DNA from: Diplodia intermedia
Lineage: Eukaryota > Ascomycota > Dothideomycetes > Botryosphaeriales > Botryosphaeriaceae
Direction of reading: 5' to 3'
Assembly: GCA_021495925.1 (NCBI GenBank)
Contig: JAKEKT010000015.1
Location: 372,001 to 436,000 of the forward strand
Length of the DNA stretch: 64,000 nt
The position numbers and the translations under genes are program-made. The stretch's first letter is position 1, and every line of letters begins with the position of its first letter. Positions 1 through 10,001 of this stretch are shown one piece after another. Under the pieces are notes generated by a model. It made no database searches and had not been told where the DNA came from. It worked only from the letters and a program-made list of their open reading frames with translations.

Positions 1-268
1 CTTCTCCTCCACCACCACCACCACCACCACCACTTACTCACCAACCCATCTTCCCCCACCGGGGAAGGAAAAACCAACCAGGCCATCAACGCCCTCACCG
101 CCCTCCACCAGTCCATCAAGCAGACCCGCCCCCCGTCCGTCCCTCCTTCCCGCCTAACCTCTTTCTCCTCCTCCTCCCCCGCTCCCTCCTCCCCCGCTCC
201 ATCGTCCTCCTCTTCCCCCCTTTCTTCTTCTTCTTCTTCCGTCGTCGCCGACCCAGGAACGTCCGCCC

Positions 269-333
<65 letters not shown>

Positions 334-887
334 CGCCGCGGCCAAGCCCTCTTCGACGCGACGTACGGCCGGCACGCGGCGCGCGTGCGCGGCCAGCTGG
401 ACGCCATCTCGGGCGGCGTGCTGGGCGGGTTCGCGGTGGGGTGCGTGTACGGGGGGTTGCTCGCGGAGCTGGAGGAGGGGGGAGACTGCTGCGAGGGAGG
501 GGGTGGTGGTGGTGGTGGTGGTGATGGTGGGGTGCCGCGTCTCAGCGCAAAGGAGGTTGCTGGGTTGGTGTTTGTGGCGTGTTTGGCGGCGGGGCAGGGG
601 GCGCAGGCGAAGGGGTGAGTTCGTGGTTGTTTTTTGTTTGTCTTGCTTGTTGGTGGTCTTGGGGGTTTTCTCTCTCTCTCTCTCTCTTTTTTTTTTTTTT
701 TTTGGATTGACTGGCTGGCTGACTGGTTGTTTTTGGATTTAGGCACATGTATGGGGCGAGGAACTTGGGGAATTCGGGAGAGGAGGTTAGGGCGGCGGTG
801 GAGTTGGTGGTGAGGTTGGCGAATGCTTTGGTGGTGGGGTTGGGGCTTGAGGAGATGGGGTTCTTGGAGAAGCTTAAGGATTGGTAG
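1..887 (+). CDS. carboxymuconolactone decarboxylase/AhpD-like protein, 5'-truncated by the window edge
   Basis: Exons 1..614 and 743..887; the start lies upstream of the window. The intron (615..742, GTGAGT to TTAG) holds a CT/T run. The carboxy-terminal exon reads GHMYGARNLGNSGEEVRAA, which matches the second half of the CMD/AhpD fold (family pattern HMxGAxNxGxxxEEVRE). The preceding exon has an LFDxxYGRH...VYGxLLAE stretch and an LSAKE...A-rich helix, also family-like. The visible coding part is about 252 residues. Oddities are low-complexity insertions: 8 His at the window start, Ser-rich and 22-Gln tracts between the first helix (AINALTALHQSI) and the core, and a Gly run near codon 165. 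CMD-family proteins are usually compact, so these inserts are unusual. The enzyme reaction is not predictable: fungal members include decarboxylases and peroxidase-like proteins. A CxxC pair typical of AhpD is not visible in this part. Confidence 0.7.
268..333 (+). repeat. perfect (CAA)22 trinucleotide tract encoding poly-Gln
   Basis: Twenty-two uninterrupted CAA codons inside the coding frame of the CMD-like gene. The purity (no CAG codons) suggests recent slippage expansion. Length polymorphism between strains is expected. Confidence 0.97.
670..703 (+). repeat. (CT)n followed by a 17-nt T run in an intron
   Basis: Dinucleotide CT repeat running into poly-T within the 128-nt intron of the CMD-like gene, about 40 nt upstream of the acceptor. 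It may act as an extended polypyrimidine tract. Confidence 0.9.
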
Positions 888-1634
888 TTCTGCGGTCAAG
901 CCCATCGTACATGGCTCATATGGTTTGCCCGAGGCAAGATGTGAGTTTTCATCTTTGCGAGCATGAGCAGAGAGTTGTAACTGCCAAGTGTATCTTGGTA
1001 TTCCGTTGTATGAAGGTCTTCAAGTCAGTCTCTGTTCTTTGCCAACGAAAATGAAGGCTCTTACAGACCAGTTGTGGCATTCGCGTGAAATATGACTGAT
1101 GCTGTTGTTAAAAATAGTCGAAAGCAATGATTCAGACGGCTTGATATCGCATCTTGTTACTTTCGGGCCTGACTCGTCCCTGCGAGCGTGAACGGAACTC
1201 GCCTCCAAGTTGCGCCAGCCATGAGCGATATCGGTAGCAGCGGAGATTGCCATAAGAGCGGAGATAGGACGCGTGTTGAAGGGCAAGAGGCTGAGAGGCC
1301 GTTCCGGGGTTCCGATAAGACGGGGTCTACCAGATTACGTCTCCCGGGACTCGATCTGTTGCTAGGGCCGGGACCGTATGCAGGCACGGGCGATCTGCTG
1401 GTCTCTAGCAAACGAGCTATGCCGCGATAAGCAGGTCAAACGCCGTCGGACCCGCCCGTGAGTCGCACGTGGGGTAAGCTATCGGCCTTGACCATGCAAC
1501 AACCCTGACGAGCAGACGGTTAATAAAATGCTACACGGCGCCGATCCCAGCTCCCCAGCGACCGCCTGCCCCTCCCTCCCCCTCGTCCTGCCCACTCGTT
1601 GCCAGCGGGCAGAGCCGCCAATTGGACTGCCAGT
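888..1634. other. intergenic; 3' flank of CMD-like gene and promoter of the phosphoesterase
   Basis: About 750 bp without a supportable gene. Both flanking genes point rightwards, so this holds a 3'UTR/polyadenylation zone and then the promoter of the 1635 gene. I see no clear TATA box. Confidence 0.6.
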
Positions 1635-3831
1635 ATGCGTCTCGCCGCAACCCTCGCCGCCGCCTCGCTCGCCAGCACCGCACTGGGCTGCGCCGACGAC
1701 GGGCACAGCTGCTACGGGCCGCAGAACGATGTCGTCCTCACGCGCAAGGTCAAGCGCATGCAGCCCGAGTCCAGCAACGCGACCAGCGGCCCGCGCGCGC
1801 CGCTCGAATGGGGCCAGCTCAACTTCCTGCACACGACCGACACGCACGGCTGGCTGGAGGGCCACCTGAAGGAGCAGAACTACGGCGCCGACTGGGGCGA
1901 CTACGTCTCCTTCACCACGGCCATGAAGGCCCAGGCGAGGGAGCTCGGCGTCGACCTGCTCCTCGTCGACACCGGGGTAAGCTGCACGGATTGTTTTCGA
2001 GAGGGTTGTTGTTGACGAGACGTTACGTGTGACGGCAGGACTTGCACGACGGCGCTGGGCTCTCGGATGCTACGGATCCGAACGGCCTGATCTCCAACCC
2101 CATTTGGGAGAACATCGACTACGACCTGCTCGCCATCGGCAACCACGAGCTCTATGTCACCGAGATTGCCTACGAGCATTTCAATCAGTTCGCCAAGGTG
2201 TACGGCGACCGCTATGTCACGTCCAACGTCCAGATCGTCAACCCGTCCACCGGCGAGTTCGAGTATATCGGCAGCCAGTACCGCTATTTCACCACCGAAC
2301 AGGGTATGTTGTTGAGTTCCCGTCTACCTCTTGATTGTACAAAACTAAGCCTTTTGATTCGGCAGGCCTCCGCATCATGGCCTTTGGCGTCCTGTTCGAC
2401 TTCACCGGCAACTCGAACGTCTCCAAGGTCATCAAGGCCGCCGACCTTGTCCAGGAGTCCTGGTTCGAGGAGGCTGTGAACCATTCGGGCGTCGACATGT
2501 TCGTCCTCTTTGGCCACAACGCCGCACGCCCGACCGATTCCACCAGCACCATGGGCACCGTCTACAGCGCCATCCGCAACGCCCGACCCGACATCCCCAT
2601 CCAGATCTTCGGCGGCCACACCCACATCCGCGACTTCGCCGTCTACGACAACAAGGCCACTGGTCTTGAGTCCGGCCGCTATTGCGAGACGCTGGGCTGG
2701 CTGTCCATCACTGGAATCCAGGGCCAAGGAAACAGCACTTACGCAGTCAAGCAGCCCGAAGGCCTCCCCGCGCCCACGAGACCCGCCGTGTCCGTGAATG
2801 GAACTGCCGATAACAGCACGTTGCCGACGTCCGACACGCCCTCGACGCTCCGCTACTCGCGGCGCTACCTGGACTGGAACCGCTGGACATTCGGCTACCA
2901 CGCAGCCGGCAGCCAGAGCAAGCCGTTCGACACGCAGCACGGCAAGGCGGTGACGGCGACCATCACCGGGGCGCGTGAGCAGCTGAACCTGAGCAGCGTC
3001 ATCGGCTGCGCGCCGCAGACGTGGTGCATCGACTGCAAGCCCTTCGGCGACGCGGGCAACATCTACACGCTCCTCCAGGAAGCCATCGCGACGGTGCTCG
3101 TCAACGAGTCGCGCGCCGACGTGCCGCGCATCCTCTTCATCAACACGGGCAGCGTGCGCTTCGACCTCGTCCAGGGGCCCTTCACCTACGACGACTCCTT
3201 CATCGTCTCGCCCTTCACCAACACCATCCGCTTCGTGCCCGACGTGCCGTACGAGTACGCGTCGCAGGTGCTCGACATCATGAACGCGGGGCCGTACCAG
3301 AAGAAGCGCTCGCTCGACCTCTCGCCCGCGCCCGAGCTGTCCCGCCGCAGTCTCGGCTTCAGCGCCCTCACGCCGTCGCTGCCCGACACCGACTCGTGCG
3401 TCGACCCGCCCGTCTCGCACTCGCACCTGCACGGCCGCGCCTTCCGCGGCGGCCGCCTGCTGCGCCGCCAGGAGGTCGCGACGCCCGGCTACGTCACGTC
3501 CGACGACTTCGGCACCGACGGCGACGACACGACGCACTCGGCCATCCCCGCCTACGACCTGCCCATCGACGTGCAGGCCAACGCGTCGTTCCCGGCCGAC
3601 GGCGGCCTGCCCGATGCCGTCGACGTCGTGTATCTCGATTTCATCGAGGATTATGTCATTGCGGCGTTGAACGAGGCGGGCGGCGACTTCTCGACGGATG
3701 ATACGGAGAGCTATATGCCCGAGTCGTTTACGAGTAACATGTATTTGCCCGAGTATGCGAGGATCGCGTGGCAGGAGAATGTGGATGATTGTCCGGTGGG
3801 AGAGGGTGTGGGGTTCGATAAGAGGAGGTAG
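1635..3831 (+). CDS. secreted/vacuolar UshA-type 5'-nucleotidase, calcineurin-like metallophosphoesterase
   Basis: Exons 1635..1976, 2039..2303 and 2366..3831 give 690 residues. The ATG at 1635 starts a clear signal peptide (MRLAATLAAASLASTALG), and there is no in-frame ATG upstream. Dinuclear metal-site motifs are visible: HTTDTHGW (Asp69/His71), GNHE (148-151), FGHN (His253) and GGHTH (285-289). The carboxy-terminal half carries NTGSVRFDL and SPFTNTIRF, matching the nucleotide-binding domain of the 5'-nucleotidase family. This architecture fits fungal homologues of yeast YHR202W, thought to hydrolyse nucleotides in the vacuole or outside the cell. The substrate here is inferred, not shown. 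An R/S-rich insert lies near residues 510-560. No membrane anchor or GPI signal is evident at the end. The next gene starts 321 bp downstream on the same strand. Confidence 0.88.
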
Positions 3832-4152
3832 GCGCTTTGTTTAACGTGAGCGTTGGTGGCATGGCGGCGGTGTTTGAGGAGTGATGTGGAATGTTGAAAA
3901 GCGCGTAGCATGGTTTGCGTTGGTCCAATTCCGAATGATTTGATGTGAGGTTTCTCAGACGAGGAAAAGAAGTCGTGATTCAGCGAGGCGAGCAAATGAT
4001 GCAATGGGCGGAATGGGTTCCGCGGGAGCTCCAGTGGGGCAGGCGCGACGCGTTCCCCGCAACTTTGTGTACCGCTTATCGTTGCACAATCACCTAAGCA
4101 GTTGATGCGCTCCCTCAGCTCTGCTGCCTTCTAGCAGCTTGCTCTGCAATTG
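3832..4152. other. short tandem intergenic spacer
   Basis: 321 bp between two rightward genes; it must contain the first gene's terminator and the GHR promoter. No further gene or clear motif seen. Confidence 0.5.
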
Positions 4153-5494
4153 ATGATCCTCCGCACCCCCCTCACCAAGGCTCTCCGCGGAAACAAAGTC
4201 CCCGCTGCCTCTGCGCCACGGATTGCTACCCGTACCTTCATCGGAGCTACCGCCATGACCGACAGCACAATCCACAAGTCTGGAACTGACGATGGATGGC
4301 ATGGTGTCATCGCGCCGGACGGCCAATTCCCCCCAGAGAAAGGACGGTACCATCTCTACATTGGTGAGCCTTATGTTCATTGCCGATTTGCTCCGGGCTT
4401 TCGCTGATACCATCCTCTTATAGGCCTTTTCTGCCCCTTCGCTCACCGCGCGAACCTTGTCCGCCACCTGAAAGGTCTGACGGACATCATCGAGCTCTCC
4501 ATCGTGAAGCCGTACCCGAAGGGTGACGAGAAGGGCTGGCCGGGGTGGAGGTTCCCCAAGACGGACGATGAGTACCCGAACGCGACTGTCGACAAGCTAT
4601 TCGGGAGCGAATACATGCACGAGGTGTATTTCCGGGCGGACAAGGAGTACAAGGGGAGGTATAGTGTGCCGCTGCTCTGGGACACCAAGACGCAGACAGC
4701 TGTCAACAACGTAAGACTTCCAGGAACTTCTACCTCAAAAGTCGCGGCTTTTGTAGTGAGGCGCTGACAGCATGGTCTTGCAGGAGAGTGCGGAGCTTCT
4801 TCGATGGCTCCCTACAGCCTTCAATGACCTGATCTCGCCCGAGCTTGCCAAGATTGACCTCTACCCTTCACACCTTCGCTCCGAGATCGACGCCATATCC
4901 GAGTGGATGCAGAAAGATCTGAACACGGGCGTGTACAAGGCCGGCTTCGCGCTGGAGCAGGAGGTGTACGAGAAGAACCTGCCGGCCGTCTTCGCGGCCC
5001 TGAACAGGCTCGAGGAGATTGTGCACAAGAACGGCGGGCCGTACATCCTCGGCAAGGAGCTGACGGAGCTGGATCTGCGGGCGTATGCGACCGTCGTCCG
5101 GTTCGACACGGTCTACGTGCAGCACTTCAAGTGCAACCTGGGCACCATCCGCCACGACTACCCGGTCTTGAATAACTGGTTGAAGAACCTGTATTGGAAC
5201 GTCAAGGGGTTCAAGGAATCGACCGACTTCAAGCACATCAAGGAGAACGTAAGTCGTCCCTCGGGGGTTTGCCAGGATGATTGGATGGTTCTTGCAATGA
5301 TAGATTCCTACACTGCGGTTACTGACCGAGACTTTTTCCCCCAGTATACCAAGAGCCACTACAACATCAACCCCAAGGCCATCACTCCTATGGGGCCTTA
5401 CCCGAACGTCGAGGAGGGCGTGCAGGACTTTGGGAAACTGGAGCCAGGAAGCGTTCGTCACCCGGCCGTGGTCGAGTATCAAGCGAAGCTTTAG
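4153..5494 (+). CDS. glutathionyl-hydroquinone reductase (xi-class glutathione transferase, ECM4/GTO type)
   Basis: Exons 4153..4363, 4424..4710, 4784..5248 and 5345..5494 encode 370 residues. The catalytic motif GLFCPFAHR (Cys74) is the xi-class CPWA signature with Phe for Trp. Further family hallmarks are WDTKTQTAVNNES, the GWRFP stretch, LRAYATVVRFDTVY, DYPVLNNW and the tail YTKSHYNINPKAITPMGP. Enzymes of this class reduce glutathionyl-hydroquinones to hydroquinones with a second GSH, part of quinone and lignin-derivative detoxification. Residues 1-34 are Arg/Lys/Ser-rich without acids (RTPLTKALRG...ATRTF), like a mitochondrial presequence; a second in-frame ATG at 4255 (MTDSTIHK) matches where cytosolic homologues begin. 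The last intron (5249..5344) is 96 nt with no stop, so its retention would insert 32 residues. Confidence 0.93.
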
Positions 5495-6304
5495 AGGTAT
5501 CAGGGTGGGCGACAAAAGAAATTTCCTACCCGTCGTGGTATCAGTGGTTGAATAACATCAAGGCACCAGAACACAAATAGTGACAGCAGCAGATGACTGA
5601 TAAAGTGCTCACACCAGAGACAGTATCTAGGCGATGGATGGACTCCGGCAAAAATGGAGACTTCAAAATAGCGACGCCGTCCCTTATTGCCAAGAATGCC
5701 AATGCAAGCGTTCCACTACATGCAGCACTATGGCCGGGAATCAGGCCAATCATCAAAGCTGGAATTGCTTGCGGCGAGCCAGACACCGAAGAAAACTCCA
5801 TTCTCGTTTGTGCGAAGCCGTCATGGTCCATAGTACAAATGCTGAAAAGTTTATGCCTCATGCCATTCCTTTTCGTCGTCCACCACCACAGTTTTGCATT
5901 CATATCAGTCGGCGGTTTTAGCTAGTATTGGAAATGGCGGAGAAAACCTGGAGTTACCAGGTGAAGGGTAGTATTGCATTTGGAAATTCCAACTTGGCTG
6001 AGGGACTAACAGACTGCAGTGATGTTCCCGGGAGACGTTACAAAGTCCAAGGAGGAAAGACGACTGGTTCAAAAACTCGGTTGGTCACAATGATACTACC
6101 ACATACTATGCTGTTAGATGACAAGGCCGGACAGATTTATTTGTTCTTGTAGAGGTCTCTATGCGATGATCGGAAAGGGCATTGGCTGACGTGCAGACAA
6201 GACTTACTGTTGCTTAAGTTACTTCTTCAATTACCTCGGTACGGCGAGATGAGCTGTTCCAAAGAAATCGAAGATGGGCTGATGCGAAGCCGTAAGATCG
6301 CGCT
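5495..6304. other. non-coding, 3' flank of GHR and degenerate sequence
   Basis: About 800 bp with no supportable coding sequence. The distal part probably includes the lost N-terminal region of the MFS relic that follows, but I could not recognise it. Confidence 0.5.
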
Positions 6305-6966
6305 GCGTTTGCAAATGCCTACGTATGCCTCCCGTCTTTCACCAGTCAGCATACATCAGTACTCACCGGTTAAACAGGTTTCTGGTCTGAAAGAGGACGT
6401 TGGTCTCCATGGAACGCAGTACAACGTCCTTTTATCAGTGATGACCGCCGGGTACGCTTCTCGCAACGAGCATATTGAAACAAGCCAGCATGCTCATAAT
6501 TTTCACCAGATATGTCATCGCTCAGATCCCACATGGCATCATAATCCAGAAGACCCAGCCACAGATCTGGCTGCCGTCGATGATGGCGCTCTGGGCGGGC
6601 CTGACAATGTGCACCGCTCCCTGCAAGATGTACGAGCAGATGTGCGTCGTTCGATTCTTCCAGGGCATGGCCGAGGCGAGCACGTACTACGGGACCATGT
6701 ATGTCATGGGATCTTGTTGGTAAGTTTCGTCCCATTCGTGGCTCTAACCTCCCTTGATGGAAGTGTATGTATTGCTGGAGTTGAACCACTGACGCTGTGG
6801 CTGATAATTTAGCAAGCCACTGGAAATTGCGAAGAGAAACTGCCATCTTCACTGCTGTAGGTAGGGCAGGCCGGAAGCATGTTTTCCGGTGCGATGATGA
6901 CTGCGGTTCATCAGAGCATGGATGGCTATGCTGGGCTGCCTGGGTGGAAGTGGGTTTTCCTCATCG
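6305..6966 (+). pseudogene. relic of an MFS transporter (Dal5/allantoate-permease-like anion:cation symporter family)
   Basis: Recognisable exons are 6305..6322 (AFANAY), 6378..6451 (SGLKEDVGLHGTQYN), 6510..6719 (YVIAQIPHGIIIQKTQP...WAGLTMCTA...QMCVVRFFQGMAEAS) and 6813..6966 (KPLEIAKR, then MFSGAMMTAVHQS and GWKWVFLI). These are transmembrane helices 1-5 of the Dal5 branch of fungal MFS transporters, with correctly placed introns. It is broken: the first part of the reading frame is missing, one extra base interrupts the frame near 6841, a further 4-nt excess lies near 6863, and the entire C-terminal half is absent. Introns that still look spliceable suggest a fairly recent loss. What it transported cannot be told. 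Confidence 0.75.
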
Positions 6967-7089
6967 GTAAGTCAAGTTCCTCAAAAATCCATCCCTCTTC
7001 CGTCTCTGCATGTCAGCCATGCCGTGTCTGGATCCCCTACGGCAGCAGCTTCGGTCTTTTACTTTCTGCTTCGGCATACGCTGTACCAA

Positions 7090-7248
7090 TTACCGGTCCT
7101 CTGCGGACCAATCGCGGACGAAGTGCTTCAGGGCTTGCTGTACGTGGGTTTTGGACGAGGCGATGTCGGACGCGGTGTCGCGGTCTCTGGTCTCCTGGAT
7201 GAAGTCGTCGAGCTCCTGGCGGCTGATGGCGTAGATGATTTGATGCAC
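7090..7248 (-). pseudogene. fragment of a fungal SAM-dependent methyltransferase (N2227/carnosine N-methyltransferase-like)
   Basis: On the minus strand about 50 codons read YAISRQELDDFIQETRDR, then SSKTHVQQALKHFVRDWSAE, followed by a stop (7090..7092). The ALKHFVRDWS block resembles the conserved segment that precedes the SAM-binding core of fungal N2227-like methyltransferases. A stop codon lies just upstream in the same frame and the catalytic core is missing, so this is a remnant. Codon use (strongly GC-ending) is that of a real gene. The family assignment rests on this one block and is tentative; that it is decayed coding sequence is firmer. Confidence 0.5.
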
Positions 7249-8300
7249 TAATACCTACGCGTGGATGAGTTGTCTGGCGCGAACATGTAGATATGGACGT
7301 CACGCGAATGGACCGTCGCTTAGTGAATCACCGTATGGGATCGTGTAAAAGCATGGTCGAGGGAGATGGTGATGTAGAAGTGAACAGGAACGGCAAGTCC
7401 GGCTCGGGTCACGGCACAGCTGCTTCCTTCGGCCCCGCATCGCAATCCCCACTCTCGTCATCATCACAACCGTGGCTCTCTTGCTGCAACGTCAACAGCC
7501 ACCCTCATCTCTCTCTGAGCCACCGTCACAACCGTCACATCGGACCGTGTCCGGCTTTCACCGCGGGCTGCGCCACAATCCTCGACTCTCGTACAGCCCC
7601 CTCTCGCAGCCGATGGCTAGCGCGAAGAATAGCAGAACATGGCGTAACTATGCCTTAGCTCGTTCTTAGAGAGGGAAAAATAATAATAATACGTAGATAG
7701 TTGAAGCCATCGTCCGAACGTGTATGTAGAATTTTTAATTCGACATTCTCGTCCGGACGATAGCTTTAACTACCCATGACATGGGCAAAAAACAGATGCA
7801 CGCTAGCCATCCGCAGCGCGAAGGAGCTGTATTGGTCGTTTAGGCGCTGGAGAAGCGGGCCTGCGTGGCGTTTCGCTGTTCAATCGCCACTTCGACCCCG
7901 CCATTTCCCAGGGGCTTCCTATTGGCAGCTTCTCTATGCGCGCGCGTTGCACCGACGCCATCCCCGCTTTACACCGGTGAGATTTCCACGGCTTTCCAGC
8001 GAGTCAGCGCTCACGGCAAAGGTTGGACGGCCTGATGAGTGACGTGGTGGCCCAGACCAGCTGCCAAGTCCTGCAAGCTTTCAGCCGAAAGCTTGTCATT
8101 TCTTCTGCGAAGGCTTAGCCCCATTGGTCGCTGCCACACCACTAAGCCCCAGCGCTTCCCGCGGGCCCGTCCAGCCACGGATATCGGGCCATCTAGTCCT
8201 GTTTCAGTAGACACGTTGCGAGCTCGTATCTCACAATCAAAGCCCACAGCTGCTCCTGCCGCCTTCCCGAGCCCTGCCTCGTCATCCGCTGAGATGACTT
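7249..8300. other. non-coding region between relics and the small CaaX gene
   Basis: About 1 kb with only short open frames and no recognisable protein. It includes a TAA/ATA-rich patch near 7680-7740 and a perfect inverted repeat at 8074..8095. Confidence 0.5.
8074..8095. repeat. perfect 9-bp inverted repeat with 4-nt loop
   Basis: CAAGCTTTC and GAAAGCTTG separated by AGCC, read directly. Could fold as a hairpin or be a dimeric protein site upstream of the small CaaX gene. Function unknown. Confidence 0.8.
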
Positions 8301-8563
8301 CGCTGTCGCTTGCCGGAGCCGAGTAGAACCGCGTTGGCAGCCGCTTCCACTGCCAGATTTCCCCGAACAGAGCGCAACATCAAGGCGGGAATGACAGGGG
8401 GTTTCGTGGCTGGTGGCGCCAATTCTGGACCCTTCTTGCCAGCGTCCAGCTATCGCGCCTCGGACTGCGCCTCGACGTAACGTTTCAGACGCCGGCCTGT
8501 TCCGTCCAATCCCAAGACCTGGTCGCATCTGCGGTGCTGACCGTGCAGCCTCGCTCTCCGCGG

Positions 8564-8568
8564 ATTGG
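8564..8568. promoter_or_regulatory. inverted CCAAT box of the small CaaX gene
   Basis: ATTGG (CCAAT on the other strand) lies about 70 bp upstream of the TATA-like element at 8637, a normal HAP-complex spacing in fungi. Assignment is by position only. Confidence 0.4.
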
Positions 8569-8636
8569 CTGCCCCGGCTGCCAGTGACGAGGGGGTTGGA
8601 GTCAGATTCCCGGCTAGCAGCATTGTCAGCTGCCTG

Positions 8637-8644
8637 CATAAATA
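8637..8644 (+). promoter_or_regulatory. TATA-like element (CATAAATA) of the small CaaX gene
   Basis: CATAAATA followed by a pyrimidine/CA-rich initiator zone (8660-8745), 200 bp upstream of the ATG. Together with the 5'UTR intron this is the layout of a strongly expressed short fungal gene. Confidence 0.5.
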
Positions 8645-8745
8645 CCCTTCGCAGTCGGATTTGACTTCTCGCCTCATCCTCCAAACCAACACCCTCTTCG
8701 TGATACACTCGAAAAGTCACTTTCAGCCGTCCTCTCCCTCCCCTC

Positions 8746-8802
8746 GTATGTGTCCGACCTTATTCTTTCCATCGATAAGCTTTCACTGACTGTTTGCTGC
8801 AG
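8746..8802 (+). other. 57-nt intron in the 5'UTR of the small CaaX gene
   Basis: Donor GTATGT at 8746, branch-like ACTGAC near 8786 and acceptor TGCAG ending at 8802. Removing it leaves a CA-rich leader leading to the ATG at 8837. Confidence 0.65.
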
Positions 8803-8836
8803 AATCCTTCAACCACCAAACCCTCCACCCTTCAAA

Positions 8837-8959
8837 ATGCCTGGGTCCGCCACTTCTTCCATCAAGTCCATTGTTAAGCCCAAGCCCACCACGATGGGCT
8901 GCGGCGAGTCGTGCGACTGCTGCGGCTGCGAGGAATCCTGCTGGTGCGTGGTCATGTAA
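8837..8959 (+). CDS. 40-residue Cys-rich peptide ending in a CaaX box (candidate a-factor-like pheromone precursor or metallothionein-like protein)
   Basis: The ATG at 8837 sits in a strong context (CAAAATGCC) after an A/C-rich leader. The product is 40 residues: an MP start, a Ser/Lys/Pro/Thr-rich first half, PTTM, then a second half with seven Cys in 17 residues (CDCCGCEESCWCVVM at the end). The last four residues, CVVM, are a canonical farnesylation CaaX box. Short ascomycete a-factor-type mating pheromone precursors (for example Neurospora MFA-1 and Cryphonectria Mf2) also begin MP, contain TTM or SM before the mature part and end in CVVM; those I know have one Cys, so the Cys-rich mature part is unusual. 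The alternative is a copper-metallothionein-like peptide, where C-x-C pairs are also expected. CCAAT, TATA and a 5'UTR intron support a real transcribed gene. The neighbours give no hint. Confidence 0.7.
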   Translation: MPGSATSSIKSIVKPKPTTMGCGESCDCCGCEESCWCVVM

Positions 8960-10001
8960 AGGACCAATACCCCACACGCGCTACGAGGCGACACGATACG
9001 TCTGATTGGACACAACGGATACGGCGAAGGAGTTTAAAGAGACGTTTTTTTTTCCCGGTCTGCATATGTAGACAGGAGGTGGAATTCTCGGGGTTTATAT
9101 GTGTTTGCAGAGCTCCTTAATGGCTCTTCCACAAAGAATATCAAAGTCTGAAGTCAAGAATGGTTCGCGTCGAAAGGTGTTGCTCTTGTGCTCTCATAGT
9201 CCCTTTTATTCAGCTACATCAGTTGTCACTTCATCGTGCATAGAAACCTACTAACGATAAAGCAACCCCAACGCACTCCATGAGTACACAGGGATCTTGT
9301 ACAATATGTTGTTCCACTCAAGCACGGCATCATTCTTAACAGAGCACCTCACACTAAGCACTCGGAGGTGTTGACGCAGACTAGTTGTCTAAGAGGCACA
9401 CCGCGTCGCATCGAGTGAATAAGCTCTCGAGAAAATTATTCAAGGTCCCATTGTGCTGATTTCTATGCACCTTAATCCCGTATCCTTATACTCTTCAGGG
9501 GGAAAGCAAAAATGAAACGGATGCGGATCAAGCTTAAATTCATTCTAGCCAAAGCAGTAGAGCGCAGATCACATGAATTTTCAGCTGCTCTGCATTGTGG
9601 TGGAGGCTTACAATTGTATGTAACCACGAACTAAAGACAACATAAGCAACTTCAAACAATAACTTCACCTGCTACAAAAACCTCACATTCTAATACTCGA
9701 TTTTTCACGGTTGAAGTAAAACTCGTCATGATAGTCACCTTCCTGCGGATGAGATTCGGACAGCATCGGTTAGATGGTACAGCCCATTGCCCCACTGGCT
9801 TATAATTCACATCTTGTGGTCTCTCTCTGTTTCATTTAGACGGAAATCGTCGAACTTTTGGAAAAGCTGAGTGGATAGATTCACCGGATGTTGTGATTCG
9901 GCGACTGAAGACGGTTACCACTGGTCAATTGCAAAAACTTATGGTATATAGGTTCTGTAATTAAATTCTTCTTCCAATAAGGCAGCAATCTGCCTACAAC
10001 A
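8960..10001. other. AT-richer intergenic region, no gene seen
   Basis: About 1 kb between the CaaX gene and the tRNA. Base composition is clearly more A/T than the surrounding DNA, and no open frame of note exists on either strand. It holds the 3'UTR of the small gene; the rest may be degraded repeat DNA, but I recognise no element. Confidence 0.55.

Noticed and set aside
154..375. Minus-strand frame with a long poly-Leu run
   Set aside because: It is the antisense of the CAA tract and Ser-rich codons of the CMD-like gene; no independent support.
2284..3537. Long minus-strand open frame of over 400 codons opposite the phosphoesterase
   Set aside because: GC-rich third positions of the real gene remove stops from the antisense strand; composition is Arg/Val/Gly/Ala with no motifs.
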